A stretch of DNA of 64,000 nt, from the NCBI GenBank assembly GCA_944323875.1, contig CALUUH010000004.1, positions 1-64,000 of the forward strand, read 5' to 3'. The translations under genes were made by a program, and so were the position numbers. The notes beneath the pieces were generated by a model. That model made no database searches. It saw only the letters and a list, made by a program, of their open reading frames with translations, and had not been told where the DNA came from. The DNA is from Candidatus Gastranaerophilales bacterium (lineage in GTDB: Bacteria; Cyanobacteriota; Vampirovibrionia; Gastranaerophilales; Gastranaerophilaceae). Numbering within the stretch: the first letter of the stretch is position 1; each line of letters begins with the position of its first letter. Shown here piece after piece: positions 44,496 through 53,171 of this stretch.

Positions 44496-46036
44496 TATCT
44501 TACCTCAAATTTTCCAAGCCATTCCATTTCCTGAACAGTCAGCATGTCATAATCAATAAGTTTATTTTCATAACACATGTTCACAAAAGAATTTATTTTG
44601 CCGTTCTGAAAATAGCATGAATTTTCCAGCCGCACTCCAAAATGCTCTTTATTATAAAGCCCCGGCTCTATTGTAAAGCACATATTTTCTTCTATTTTCA
44701 CCTTTGCAATTTCATTCTTGCTTAAATTCGGCGGAGCCTCGTGCACACTTATCCCGATACCGTGGCCAAGTCCGTGATTAAATTCAAACCCATCTATTGG
44801 ATTGTTTTCAAAAATTTCTCTTGCCAGCGCATCCACCTCGTATCCGCAAAATTCATCACTGTCAAAGTTAAACGCATGCAAAAAGGCCTTTAACACCGTT
44901 GTATAAACTTTTTTCTGCAATTCGGACGGCTGTCCTTTTACAAAAACTCTTGTAATATCAGTTGCCAATCCGCCTTCATAATACGCGCCGCAATCTATCA
45001 AAACAAGGCTGCCGGCTTTGATTATCTCCTCTTTAGAGGATTTTGAATAGTGTGCAAGTGCAGAATTTTTATCCTTTGCCACAATAGATTTAAAGCTCAA
45101 ACTCCGCGCGCCAAATCGCAAAAACTCTTTTTCCAGTTGCTCTGCGATATCGTATTCAGAAATATTATCGTTATTTTCAATATACTCCCGAATAGCAAAC
45201 ATCGCCGCATCAGTGCGCTTAAACGCCTCTTTATAATGGTTTATCTCGGCTTCTGTCTTAATTGACTTCAACTGTTTCAAAGGACTTGCCGCGACCTGCG
45301 CCCTATCATTAATCAAGGCAAAATCGCGTGCATTTACGCTTGATTTATCCACAAAAATCCGGCCTTTAAAGTTCTTCAAAACCTCATCAAGTTCCGGCAT
45401 ATTTTCAGGAATGTAAAGGCATGCCGTATTTTTAGAAACAAAAGCTTTTCCTAAAATATTTGCGGCATAGGGTTTTGAAAAATCGCGCATATTAAAAAGA
45501 TAAGACACTTCCTCCAAATTCGTAAACAGAAATGCTTCATCCGCGTTTAATTTTTCCTGCAAGAGGCGAATTTTCTCCTCCGAAGATCGGCCCGCAAATA
45601 TTAAATCAATCTTTTGATTGCCGGTTTTTCTTGACTCTTGTGGCCTTTCCCAGGGATCAGCCTCTATTAACTTAACCTTAAATAATTTTTGAAACCTTTC
45701 AACACGCTCTTGCGAATTTTTTTTCGCAACAACACCAACCACAGCGCCCTGCGGGACTTTTTTAGCGATCTCTTCCAAAAATGTCTGGCCTGTTTGCAGC
45801 TTCACAACAGTAATTTTAGAATGATCAACCTCATTATCCGCCTGAATATGGTATCTTCCGTCCACAAAAAGAAAAATCCCTTCAGGCGTAATCAAGGCAT
45901 CGCCGGTTGACCCGCTGAAACCGGTTAAGTGGTAGCGAGAATTTTCTTCCAAAGTGTTATACTCAACCAAAAACTCATTGGTCGAGTTTACCAAAAGGCA
46001 ATCTATTGAGTTCTGTTTCAAAAATTCATCAATCAT
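44495..46036 (-). CDS. pepP: Xaa-Pro aminopeptidase (M24)
   Basis: 513 aa. Removes N-terminal residues preceding proline. Creatinase-like N-terminal domain(s) (about 1-260), then the pita-bread catalytic domain. Metal ligands are visible in LIDCGAYYEGGLATDITRVF (two Asp), FNHGLGHGIGISVHEAP (His), FTIEPGLY (Glu) and GVRLENS (Glu). Its size and extra N-terminal domain fit the larger aminopeptidase P type. Adjacent to a small parvulin upstream and trmH downstream, both with one-base overlaps; transcription of the cluster likely begins at the parvulin gene. Confidence 0.94.
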   Translation of the reverse strand: MIDEFLKQNSIDCLLVNSTNEFLVEYNTLEENSRYHLTGFSGSTGDALITPEGIFLFVDGRYHIQADNEVDHSKITVVKLQTGQTFLEEIAKKVPQGAVVGVVAKKNSQERVERFQKLFKVKLIEADPWERPQESRKTGNQKIDLIFAGRSSEEKIRLLQEKLNADEAFLFTNLEEVSYLFNMRDFSKPYAANILGKAFVSKNTACLYIPENMPELDEVLKNFKGRIFVDKSSVNARDFALINDRAQVAASPLKQLKSIKTEAEINHYKEAFKRTDAAMFAIREYIENNDNISEYDIAEQLEKEFLRFGARSLSFKSIVAKDKNSALAHYSKSSKEEIIKAGSLVLIDCGAYYEGGLATDITRVFVKGQPSELQKKVYTTVLKAFLHAFNFDSDEFCGYEVDALAREIFENNPIDGFEFNHGLGHGIGISVHEAPPNLSKNEIAKVKIEENMCFTIEPGLYNKEHFGVRLENSCYFQNGKINSFVNMCYENKLIDYDMLTVQEMEWLGKFEVR

Positions 46037-46317
46037 TATTTTTTATCTGTAACAAGGATTAAGTGCCAGCCAAACTGTGTTTTAACAGGTTTTGACAATT
46101 CACCTACATTCAGTTCGAATGCAGCATCTTCAAAAGGTTTAACCATCATGCCGCGGCCGAAAAATCCTAAATCTCCGCCCTCCTGACCTGACGGGCACAA
46201 TGAATTTTTCATTGCCGCTTCTTCAAACGATAAACCATTTTTAATTTCATTATATAAATCCATAGCCTCTTGCTCTGTTTCTACAAGAATATGGCTTGCT
46301 TTAACTTCTGTTGTCAT
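46036..46317 (-). CDS. Small parvulin-type peptidyl-prolyl isomerase
   Basis: 93 aa from the ATG at 46317 (AAGGAG 5 nt upstream); a GTG two codons earlier overlaps that site. One complete parvulin domain: VKASHILVETEQEAMDLYNE, GGDLGFFGRGMMVKPFEDAAF, FGWHLILV. No signal peptide, so cytosolic, like PpiC of E. coli. First gene of the pepP-trmH-dnaA-ruvA run. Confidence 0.94.
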   Translation of the reverse strand: MTTEVKASHILVETEQEAMDLYNEIKNGLSFEEAAMKNSLCPSGQEGGDLGFFGRGMMVKPFEDAAFELNVGELSKPVKTQFGWHLILVTDKK

Positions 46318-46392
46318 TTGCACTCCTTTACAATAAACTGTTACCTACTGATAATAACATAAAAAAATAAAATCGATAATTTAATGCAGATA

Positions 46393-46416
46393 GAAAAAGA
46401 CTTGCCGTCCGGCAAG
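46393..46416 (-). terminator. Directional minus-strand terminator of a candidate ncRNA
   Basis: CTTGCC / GGCAAG stem with a 4-nt loop; on the minus strand it runs into TCTTTTTC, on the plus strand there is no T-run. It lies upstream of the parvulin gene, so it must end some transcript coming from 46420-46700. Confidence 0.8.
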
Positions 46417-46700
46417 CCATGAATATCAAACATAGAGTTTAATAAATTAATTTGTACATAGTATATAGTTGAATATTAAGAATTTTTTGTGGAGGAGGTA
46501 AGCTTGATACTTATTAACCAAATAATAAGATAAAATCTTGTCGCAACCCCGAAAAAGTTTTTGGCCATATCAAGCTTACATATATATATTAAACTTTTTT
46601 TTATAAAATTTCACCACTCCGGAGAATAAATTTTTTCAGATAGAACTAGCTTTTTATAACTAATTCTAAAGTATTAGTTGGATATTTGAATTAAAATAAA
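46393..46700 (-). ncRNA. Candidate structured non-coding RNA, class unknown
   Basis: This 300-nt gap has no reading frame I trust, yet it lies between two minus-strand terminators (46700-46722 and 46393-46416). It contains a perfect 12-bp inverted repeat (GTAAGCTTGATA, 46498-46509, with TATCAAGCTTAC, 46567-46579 region), an inner hairpin CTTATTA/TAATAAG and a purine-rich GGAGGAGG opposite CTCC/CCAC, which could close an outer stem. A TAGAAT-like -10 near 46660 is possible. The architecture (closing stem, AU-rich bubble, long stem) is loosely 6S-like, but I cannot assign it to a known family. Confidence 0.4.
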
Positions 46701-46722
46701 AACTCCGAAATTTTCGGAGTTT
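46700..46722 (-). terminator. Terminator of the 46751 gene
   Basis: AAACTCCGAAA / TTTTCGGAGTTT almost perfect stem with minimal loop; T-rich on the minus-strand side. Confidence 0.85.
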
Positions 46723-46750
46723 AAAAATATTATTATGTATGCATCAAAAT

Positions 46751-46954
46751 TTAATTATTGCTTAATACAAGTCTGAAAGTGGCAAGATTTTTGATAGAAA
46801 GCATAGTGTGTTTGTTATGCTGTTCTTTTGATATATTGAAGATACGGATAATACGTTGTATTTCTTCCAGATCTTTGCGTGAATTGATTTTGTACACGTT
46901 ATTGATCGGGTCTGAAACTACTGACATTAATGTATTTAATTCCTGTTCTTTCAT
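46751..46954 (-). CDS. Small protein of unknown function
   Basis: 67 aa from the ATG at 46954 (AGAGGA upstream); the longer frame to 47029 lacks a ribosome site. MKEQELNTLMSVVSDPINNV, then KDLEEIQRIIRIFNIS: soluble, helical, no motif recognised. It has its own terminator, so it is probably a real small gene. Confidence 0.6.
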   Translation of the reverse strand: MKEQELNTLMSVVSDPINNVYKINSRKDLEEIQRIIRIFNISKEQHNKHTMLSIKNLATFRLVLSNN

Positions 46955-47064
46955 AATCTTAAATCCTCTTTCCTGTATATTTATATAAAGGATTTTTTGA
47001 TTTGAAAATTGCTTTTTTGAATTTGTCATACTTTACATATCTTTACATAAATGGGTAAACACTA

Positions 47065-47835
47065 TTATACGGCTGCTTTAGCCTGCTGCCACAAGGCATC
47101 GTATTCCTCAAAAGAATACTGTTCAAGGGGTTTTACGGCTAATTCTTCCATTTTGCGGAATCGCGCCATAAATTTTTTGTTGGCTTTCAGAAGCGCCTGT
47201 TCAGCATCTATTTTGTTCCAGCGGGCAAGATTTACCACAGCGAACAAAATATCACCAAATTCTTCTTCCATGTGTTCTTTATCATGTTCCTGTTCTGCCT
47301 GTTTAAATTCTTCAAATTCAGAATAGATACAGTCATATAAAGAAGCTTCATCGGGCCATTCAAAACCTGTTTTTACAGCTTTTTTGCTTATTTTTTGTGC
47401 GCTCATCAAGGCAGATTGGGATTTGGAAATGCCATCCATAGCTGATTTGCGGTGCTGCTTTTCTTCTTGTTTAAGCTTATCCCAATTGTCAAGAATTTCT
47501 TGGGTTGAATGTACTTTTACATCACCAAAAACATGTGGATGTCTATGGATAAGTTTATCCGTGAGTCCTTTCGCAACATCTTCTATCGTGAATTCATTTT
47601 CATCTGCTGCAATTTGGGCATGTAGAACAACCTGCAAAAGCACATCTCCCAATTCTTCTTTCAGATGTTTCATATCGCCGCTATCCATCGCATCGACAGC
47701 TTCATAAGCTTCCTCAAGCATGTTCGGTTTTAAGGATTTATGTGTTTGCGCTCTGTCCCATTCACACCCCTCTGGAGAACGCAATACTCTCACTATGTCA
47801 ATTAATTTTTCTAAGTTTTCATATCCCATATTCAT
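47065..47835 (-). CDS. mazG: Nucleoside triphosphate pyrophosphohydrolase MazG
   Basis: 256 aa. House-cleaning enzyme hydrolysing NTPs to NMP and PPi. Two MazG-type four-helix units: the first has LRSPEGCEWDRAQTHKSLKPN and EEAYEAVDAMDSGD...EELGDVLLQVVLHAQ (EExxE...ExxD metal motif), the second YSEFEEFKQAEQ...EEEFGDILFAVVNLARW. An alternative ATG lies 6 nt in. Full length. Confidence 0.95.
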   Translation of the reverse strand: MNMGYENLEKLIDIVRVLRSPEGCEWDRAQTHKSLKPNMLEEAYEAVDAMDSGDMKHLKEELGDVLLQVVLHAQIAADENEFTIEDVAKGLTDKLIHRHPHVFGDVKVHSTQEILDNWDKLKQEEKQHRKSAMDGISKSQSALMSAQKISKKAVKTGFEWPDEASLYDCIYSEFEEFKQAEQEHDKEHMEEEFGDILFAVVNLARWNKIDAEQALLKANKKFMARFRKMEELAVKPLEQYSFEEYDALWQQAKAAV

Positions 47836-47961
47836 GATTATAGCATAAACATTTTACAACAAAAGTATAATATTTTGTTCAAATAATCATTCAAAAGGTT
47901 GAGCAAAAACTAAAATGAAATGATATTCTAGATATGTAAAAAATAGTAGTGAGGATTAATT

Positions 47962-48489
47962 ATGGCAAATTTATCAATTTCAAACATTCGCGAACGCATC
48001 TTCAATACTTCAAAACATGAAGCAAGCGTAGCAAGACCTGCAAACAGCGTTTCTAATCCGTTTGCAGCAAACACTTTTAAAGGTAATGTATTAACAGCTG
48101 ATGTTTTTGAAACATCAAAACCGAAAGAACCTGCATTTACAGGTGCAACCAAGTTAAAAGCAAGCGCACTTGTCGGCTCTTTGACTAACTTAGGATCAAA
48201 AATTCAGGCAGGTATCGAATCAATTGCTGCATTCGGTAGAAGAATGAAAGAAGGCGTTACTAACACATGGCAAAAAATGAGAGAAACAGAAATTTCTTTT
48301 GCTCCGATGAAAGATGCATTTAAAGGTGCTGTTTCTAACGCTAAAAACAATGTCGTAAACAAATGGAATTCAATGTTCGAAAAAGGTATTACAGCTAAGC
48401 AAATTGAAAGCATGCCAATCGCAGAAATCAGACCGATGCTGGCAGGCGAAGTTGCTCTTGCAGAAGATTCAGCAAAATTGGTAGCATAA
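47962..48489 (+). CDS. FxG-motif small protein
   Basis: 175 aa; GTGAGGA before the ATG. The N-terminal half is polar, with NTFKGNVL (about 38-45) and PAFTGATK (about 57-64), the FxG motifs recurring in this window. The C-terminal half is helical (IESIAAFGRRMKEGVTN, FKGAVSNAKNNVVNKW). No signal peptide or catalytic motif. It is followed 14 bp later by the HEAT-like 48504 gene and probably cotranscribed with it. Function unknown. Confidence 0.75.
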   Translation: MANLSISNIRERIFNTSKHEASVARPANSVSNPFAANTFKGNVLTADVFETSKPKEPAFTGATKLKASALVGSLTNLGSKIQAGIESIAAFGRRMKEGVTNTWQKMRETEISFAPMKDAFKGAVSNAKNNVVNKWNSMFEKGITAKQIESMPIAEIRPMLAGEVALAEDSAKLVA

Positions 48490-48503
48490 CGGGGAGGTAG
48501 AAG

Positions 48504-48890
48504 ATGACAGCATTAATGAGTAAAAACAATAAACATTTGAAAAATGTAAGTAATATAATTGAAGGTTTAGGAAACCACAAAGATCCTGAATCTATCCAGC
48601 TTTTAGAAGAAATCGGAACAAATTCATCATTAGATGTAATCCGTGAAATGACTTCCCGTGCATTAATCAAGAAAAACGACCATGATGCACTTGCGGTTGT
48701 TATAACAAACAAAGGTAAAGGTATAAATGATCTTTCCACAATGGTTGCAATGAGCACTATAAATGAATTGCTTGGCTTGAAAGATAAAACAGAAGCGTTA
48801 AAAATTCTGACTGATACAATAGAAATGCATTCAGATGAAGAAGTTAGAGATAATGCACGTTCTGTAAAAGCTCTTATGGCACTAAGTTAA
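48504..48890 (+). CDS. Small HEAT-like repeat protein
   Basis: 128 aa; GGGGAGG site. Regular paired helices (NVSNIIEGLGNHKDPESIQLL, LDVIREMTSRALIKKNDHDA, TEALKILTDTIEMHSDEEV) fit HEAT/armadillo repeats and are similar in style to the C-terminus of the 31187 protein and to the 63286 protein. Likely a protein-binding scaffold. It ends at a strong terminator. Confidence 0.75.
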   Translation: MTALMSKNNKHLKNVSNIIEGLGNHKDPESIQLLEEIGTNSSLDVIREMTSRALIKKNDHDALAVVITNKGKGINDLSTMVAMSTINELLGLKDKTEALKILTDTIEMHSDEEVRDNARSVKALMALS

Positions 48891-48922
48891 TTAATTGAAA
48901 TGTGATAATTTGCTAATTTCAT

Positions 48923-48966
48923 ATATAAAATCAGGCCGCTTCATAAGAAGCGGTCAGATTTTATAT
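48923..48966 (+). terminator. Long hairpin terminator after 48504 gene
   Basis: ATATAAAATC / GATTTTATAT outer stem and CCGCTTC / GAAGCGG inner stem; T-rich 3' arm. Confidence 0.85.
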
Positions 48967-48989
48967 ATTTGGTTTAAAGGGGATGCGTT

Positions 48990-49091
48990 GTGCCTAGGAG
49001 ATATACTTCATCAAATAGAAGATTAAGTCTTATGTGTGCATACAAATATTGCGGCGATATTAGATTGATAACAAAACAAGGCGAGAGCTAA
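48990..49091 (+). CDS. Possible 33-aa basic small protein
   Basis: GTG start 6 nt after AAAGGGGAT; reads MPRRYTSSNRRLSLMCAYKY and continues to GES, ending inside the following terminator. Arginine-rich with two cysteines. No homolog known to me; it may be chance. Confidence 0.25.
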   Translation: MPRRYTSSNRRLSLMCAYKYCGDIRLITKQGES

Positions 49092-49110
49092 AAAATCCCC
49101 GCCTTGTTTT
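49072..49110 (-). terminator. Terminator of adhE
   Basis: CAAAACAAGGCG / CGCCTTGTTTT stem with a 17-nt loop, T-rich on the minus strand, 16 bp past the adhE stop. Confidence 0.8.
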
Positions 49111-49125
49111 AAATTGATTTTGTTA

Positions 49126-51798
49126 TTATTTTACAGGGTAGTAATCTCTTACAACACCGTTGAATGCATCGATATATATAGCTTTTATATCTTCCATCAA
49201 CGGATATGCAGGGTTTGCACCTGTACATTGATCGTCAAATGCTAATTCAACCATTTCATCAAGTTTAGCGTTGAAGTCTGCTTCTGTTACGCCAAAGTCT
49301 TTGATTGAATTTGGAAGGTTAACAGCTTTCATCAATTTGTCTATTGCTTCAATTAACAATGCGACTTTTTCGTCATCATTCTTTCCGCCTAAGTTAAGTT
49401 CATCTGCAATTTGTGCATATTTAGATTTTGCATTAGGGAACTTGTATTGCGGGAAGATACATTGTTTTTTCGGACAATCAACAGCATTGTATTTGATTAC
49501 CTGTCTGATTAACAATGCGTTAGCTACACCGTGAGGTATGTTGAACATAGCACCCAATTTGTGAGCCATAGAGTGGCATAATCCTAAGAATGCGTTTGCA
49601 AATGCCATACCTGCAATTGTTGCAGCATAGTGCATTTTTTCTCTTGCGATAGGATCGTTTGCGCCTTCATTGTAGGATCTTTCTAAGTATCTGAATACAA
49701 GTTTTGTTGCTTCTAACGCATTAGAATTTGTGAAGTTTGTAGCCATTGCAGATACATAAGCTTCAATTGAGTGAACTAATGCATCAATACCAGATGCTGC
49801 TGTTAAGCCTTTTGGCATACCGTCAACAAAGTTAGGGTCAATAATTGCCATATTAGGTGTCAAAGCGTAATCCGCAATTGCATATTTTACGTGAGTTTCG
49901 TCATCTGTAATGATAGCAAACGGAGTTACTTCTGACCCTGTACCTGATGTTGTAGGTATTGCAACCATTGTCGCTTTTTTACCTAATTCAGGAATACGGC
50001 AGATTCTCTTTCTGATATCCATAAATCTCATAGAGATATCTTCAAATACTGTATCAGGTTGTTCATACATTAACCACATAATTTTTGCGGCATCCATAGG
50101 TGACCCGCCGCCGAGTGAAATGATTACATCCGGTTCATAAGGTCTGATGATATCCATTGCCTGATTGATTGTTGACAGTGTCGGATCCGGTTTTACATCA
50201 AAGAAGATTTGATAATCAATACCGATTTCATCCAATACATTTGTGATGTTATAAACTGCACCTGAATTGAACAAGAATCTGTCAGTTACAATAAAGGCAC
50301 GTTTTTTGCCTTGGAGTTCACGAAGAGCTAAGTCAATAGCACCTCTTTTAAAGTAAACTTTAGGTGGAACTTTGAACCAGAGCATGTTTTCTCTCCTTTC
50401 TGCAACTGTTTTGTAGTTCAATAAATTTTCAACGCCGATGTTGCCTGATACAGCGTTTTTACCCCATGAACCGCAGCCGAGAGATAATGACGGTTCTAAT
50501 TTGAAGTTGTATAAATCACCGATACCGCCCTGTGCAGAAGGTGAGTTGATTAATACACGGCAAGCAGGCATTTTTTCTGCAAATTTGTCAACTCTTTCCT
50601 GATGACGTGTGTCTGTATAAAGGTCAGCAGAGTGGCCGGCACCGCCTTTAGAAACAAGTTCATAAGTCATTTCTGTTGCTTCATTAAAATCTTTTGCCTT
50701 GTACATAGTTAAGATTGGAGATAATTTTTCTCTTGAGAATGGATCTTCCCAATCTACAGACGGTCTTTCCGCAAGCAGGATTTTTGAAGTTTCAGGAATC
50801 TCAAATCCAGCCAATTCAGCTATTTTAGAAGCTTTTTGACCAACAATTGCAGGATGTGCAGTACCGCGTTTAGGGTCGATGAAAGGAAGTGCAATAAGTT
50901 TCTTTTCATCAGCTGCACTCAAAAGATAAGCGCCTCTATAGATAAATTCTTTTTTTACTTCTTCATAAACTTTGTCAACAACGATAACAGATTGTTCTGA
51001 TGCACAAATCATACCATTATCAAATGTTTTAGACATAAGTATTGAAGAAACAGCCATTTTAATATCCGCAGTTTCATCAATAACTGCAGCAGCATTACCA
51101 GGGCCTACACCTAAGGCAGGGTTGCCTGATGAATATGCAGCTGTAACCATACCAGGACCGCCTGTTGCAAGGATACAAGCTATATCGTGGTGTTTCATCA
51201 ACTGGTTAGATAATTCAATTGACGGAACATCAATCCATCCGATAATATCAGCCGGAGCACCAGCCTTAACTGCAGCTTCCAACACAACTTTTGCGGCTTC
51301 AATTGTACATTTTGTTGCTCTCGGGTGCGGAGAGAAGATGATACCGTTTCTTGTTTTTAAAGCAATTAATGATTTGAAAATTGCAGTTGAAGTCGGGTTA
51401 GTAGTCGGAATGATACCTGCAATAACGCCGAGCGGGTCAGCTACGATTTTGATACCATTGGTTTTGTCTTCTTTGATAATACCGCAGGTTTTTGCATTTT
51501 TGTGTTTGTTGTAGATGTATTCTGAAGCAAAGTGGTTTTTAATAATTTTGTCTTCAAGAACACCCATTCCTGTTTCTTCAACAGCCATTCTTGCAAGCGG
51601 GATACGTGCTTTGTCAGCAGCAGTAGCAGCAGCTTTAAAAATGGCATCTACTTGTTCCTGAGTAAATGTCGCGAAAATTTTCTGAGCTTTTTTTACTCTT
51701 TCGATTAAAAGTTCTAATTGTTCGGCAGTTTCAACTGTAGATGTGCTGTTGAGCACTTTTTCCAGTTTTTCTACTGTCTTTTTGCTTTTTGTTGTCAT
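49126..51798 (-). CDS. adhE: Bifunctional aldehyde-alcohol dehydrogenase AdhE
   Basis: 890 aa fusion that reduces acetyl-CoA to acetaldehyde and then ethanol with two NADH, a main redox outlet in fermenters. The N-terminal CoA-acylating aldehyde dehydrogenase (about 1-440) has the catalytic cysteine in FDNGMICASEQSV. After a linker, the C-terminal iron-dependent alcohol dehydrogenase (about 460-890) has GGGSPMDAAKIMW, DALVHSIEAY and the metal histidines of LCHSMAHKLGAMFNIPHG. It forms spirosomes in other bacteria. AAAGGAG precedes the ATG, and a Rex-like operator lies 60 nt upstream. Supports an anaerobic lifestyle. Confidence 0.97.
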   Translation of the reverse strand: MTTKSKKTVEKLEKVLNSTSTVETAEQLELLIERVKKAQKIFATFTQEQVDAIFKAAATAADKARIPLARMAVEETGMGVLEDKIIKNHFASEYIYNKHKNAKTCGIIKEDKTNGIKIVADPLGVIAGIIPTTNPTSTAIFKSLIALKTRNGIIFSPHPRATKCTIEAAKVVLEAAVKAGAPADIIGWIDVPSIELSNQLMKHHDIACILATGGPGMVTAAYSSGNPALGVGPGNAAAVIDETADIKMAVSSILMSKTFDNGMICASEQSVIVVDKVYEEVKKEFIYRGAYLLSAADEKKLIALPFIDPKRGTAHPAIVGQKASKIAELAGFEIPETSKILLAERPSVDWEDPFSREKLSPILTMYKAKDFNEATEMTYELVSKGGAGHSADLYTDTRHQERVDKFAEKMPACRVLINSPSAQGGIGDLYNFKLEPSLSLGCGSWGKNAVSGNIGVENLLNYKTVAERRENMLWFKVPPKVYFKRGAIDLALRELQGKKRAFIVTDRFLFNSGAVYNITNVLDEIGIDYQIFFDVKPDPTLSTINQAMDIIRPYEPDVIISLGGGSPMDAAKIMWLMYEQPDTVFEDISMRFMDIRKRICRIPELGKKATMVAIPTTSGTGSEVTPFAIITDDETHVKYAIADYALTPNMAIIDPNFVDGMPKGLTAASGIDALVHSIEAYVSAMATNFTNSNALEATKLVFRYLERSYNEGANDPIAREKMHYAATIAGMAFANAFLGLCHSMAHKLGAMFNIPHGVANALLIRQVIKYNAVDCPKKQCIFPQYKFPNAKSKYAQIADELNLGGKNDDEKVALLIEAIDKLMKAVNLPNSIKDFGVTEADFNAKLDEMVELAFDDQCTGANPAYPLMEDIKAIYIDAFNGVVRDYYPVK

Positions 51799-51858
51799 AA
51801 GTTTCTCCTTTTATAACTTATAAATTGTTTCAACACTGCACAATAAAGATTTTATTAT

Positions 51859-51876
51859 TCGTGATTTATTTCACAA
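51859..51876 (-). promoter_or_regulatory. Rex-type operator upstream of adhE
   Basis: Minus-strand TTGTGAAATAAATCACGA is close to the Rex consensus (TTGTGA, 6 nt, TCACAA), with one mismatch in the right arm. Rex represses fermentation genes until NADH rises; adhE is a classic target. No rex gene is in this window. Confidence 0.7.
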
Positions 51877-52006
51877 TTACATTTTAAAACAAATATTCCA
51901 AAAAAGCAAGTGTATTTTTTACAATCTTTATAGAAACTTAATATACAGTGGTAAAATACAATAAATTTGAGTAATAATATATAATTTTAATTCAAAGTAA
52001 AAAACT

Positions 52007-53090
52007 TTAGGAATTCTTTCTCAAAAAAGTATCGATAAATATATCAATATCGCCATCCATCACTGCATCAACATTTCCTACTTCGCAATTTGTGCGGTGA
52101 TCTTTCACCATTTTATACGGGTGAAATACATAGGAGCGGATTTGAGAGCCGAAATTTATATCGGCGTTTTCGCCTTTGATGTCTGCAAGTTTTTTTTCGT
52201 GTTCGGCCTGTCTTATTGCAAGTAATTTTGAGGCAAGCATTAACATTGCAGTATGTTTATTTTGAAGCTGCGTTCTGTGAATTTGGCATTTGACAACAAT
52301 ACCTGTTGGTTTGTGTAAAATTCTTACGGCTGTTTCTACCTTATTGACCTTTTGACCGCCTGCACCGCCTGAACGCATTGTTTCAACTTCTAAATCCTCA
52401 GGTGGTATTTCAATAGTTTTTTCATAATCTTCAATGAGCGGAGCGACTTCGACAGACGCAAAACTTGTCTGGCGTTTGCCGTTTGCATTGAAAGGGGATA
52501 TTCTGACAAGTCTGTGAACACCTTTTTCGGCCTTGGCATATCCGAATGCAAATTTACCTGTAATCTGAATTGAAGCAGATTTTATACCGGCTTCCTCACC
52601 GTCAAGTTTATCCAGTAATTCAACTTTCCATCCGCGTCTTTCAGCCCAGCGCATATACATTCTTAAAAGCATGCTTGCCCAATCCTGTGCATCAGTACCG
52701 CCGGCGCCTGAATTTATCGTCAAAATTGCATCAGCCTCGTCATATTCTCCGCTCAACATCTTACAGATTTCAAACTTATCTAATTCTTTTTCCATTGTAT
52801 CAAGTCTGCGCACCGCTTCATTTATCAAATCTTCGTCGTCAATTTCCACTGCAACCTGTGCATCCTCAAGAACAGACTGCCAGTTGTTCTGGCGCTGTAG
52901 GGTCTCTTTTATGTCCTTAATTTCCTGTCCGATTTTGGAACTTTTATCTTTATCAGTCCAAACATCAGGCGACTGCATTTCACCTTCAAGCCGCTTCAAA
53001 TCCTGTTCCAGTTTTTCAGGGACACTCCTTTATTTTTTCAAATCTGTTGGTTAATGTATTTATTTGTTGTTTTAATTCTGTTATATCCAT
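52007..53090 (-). CDS. prfB: Peptide chain release factor 2, programmed +1 frameshift
   Basis: Terminates translation at UGA and UAA. The gene begins at ATG 53090 and reads 24 codons to CCC, then an in-frame TGA (53018-53016). A +1 slip gives [13 protein letters not shown] and continues to 52007, about 360 aa in all, the normal size. An internal AAGGAG lies 3 nt before the CCC, the usual stimulator of RF2 autoregulation. The slip codon is CCC rather than the usual CTT. The anticodon tripeptide SPF ([15 protein letters not shown]) and the catalytic GGQ ([17 protein letters not shown]) are intact. The annotated span includes one skipped base. Confidence 0.95.
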
Positions 53091-53171
53091 AAATTTATTG
53101 TAACCTAAAATAATTTACTTGCAAACAGAAAAAAAGATGCTATAATTATCATTAAGAATTAGGGGGCTGAG

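Noticed and set aside
52007-52999. RF2 as a shorter 330-aa gene or a pseudogene
   Set aside because: The upstream 24 codons, AAGGAG and CCC-TGA give the complete protein by the known RF2 frameshift mechanism.
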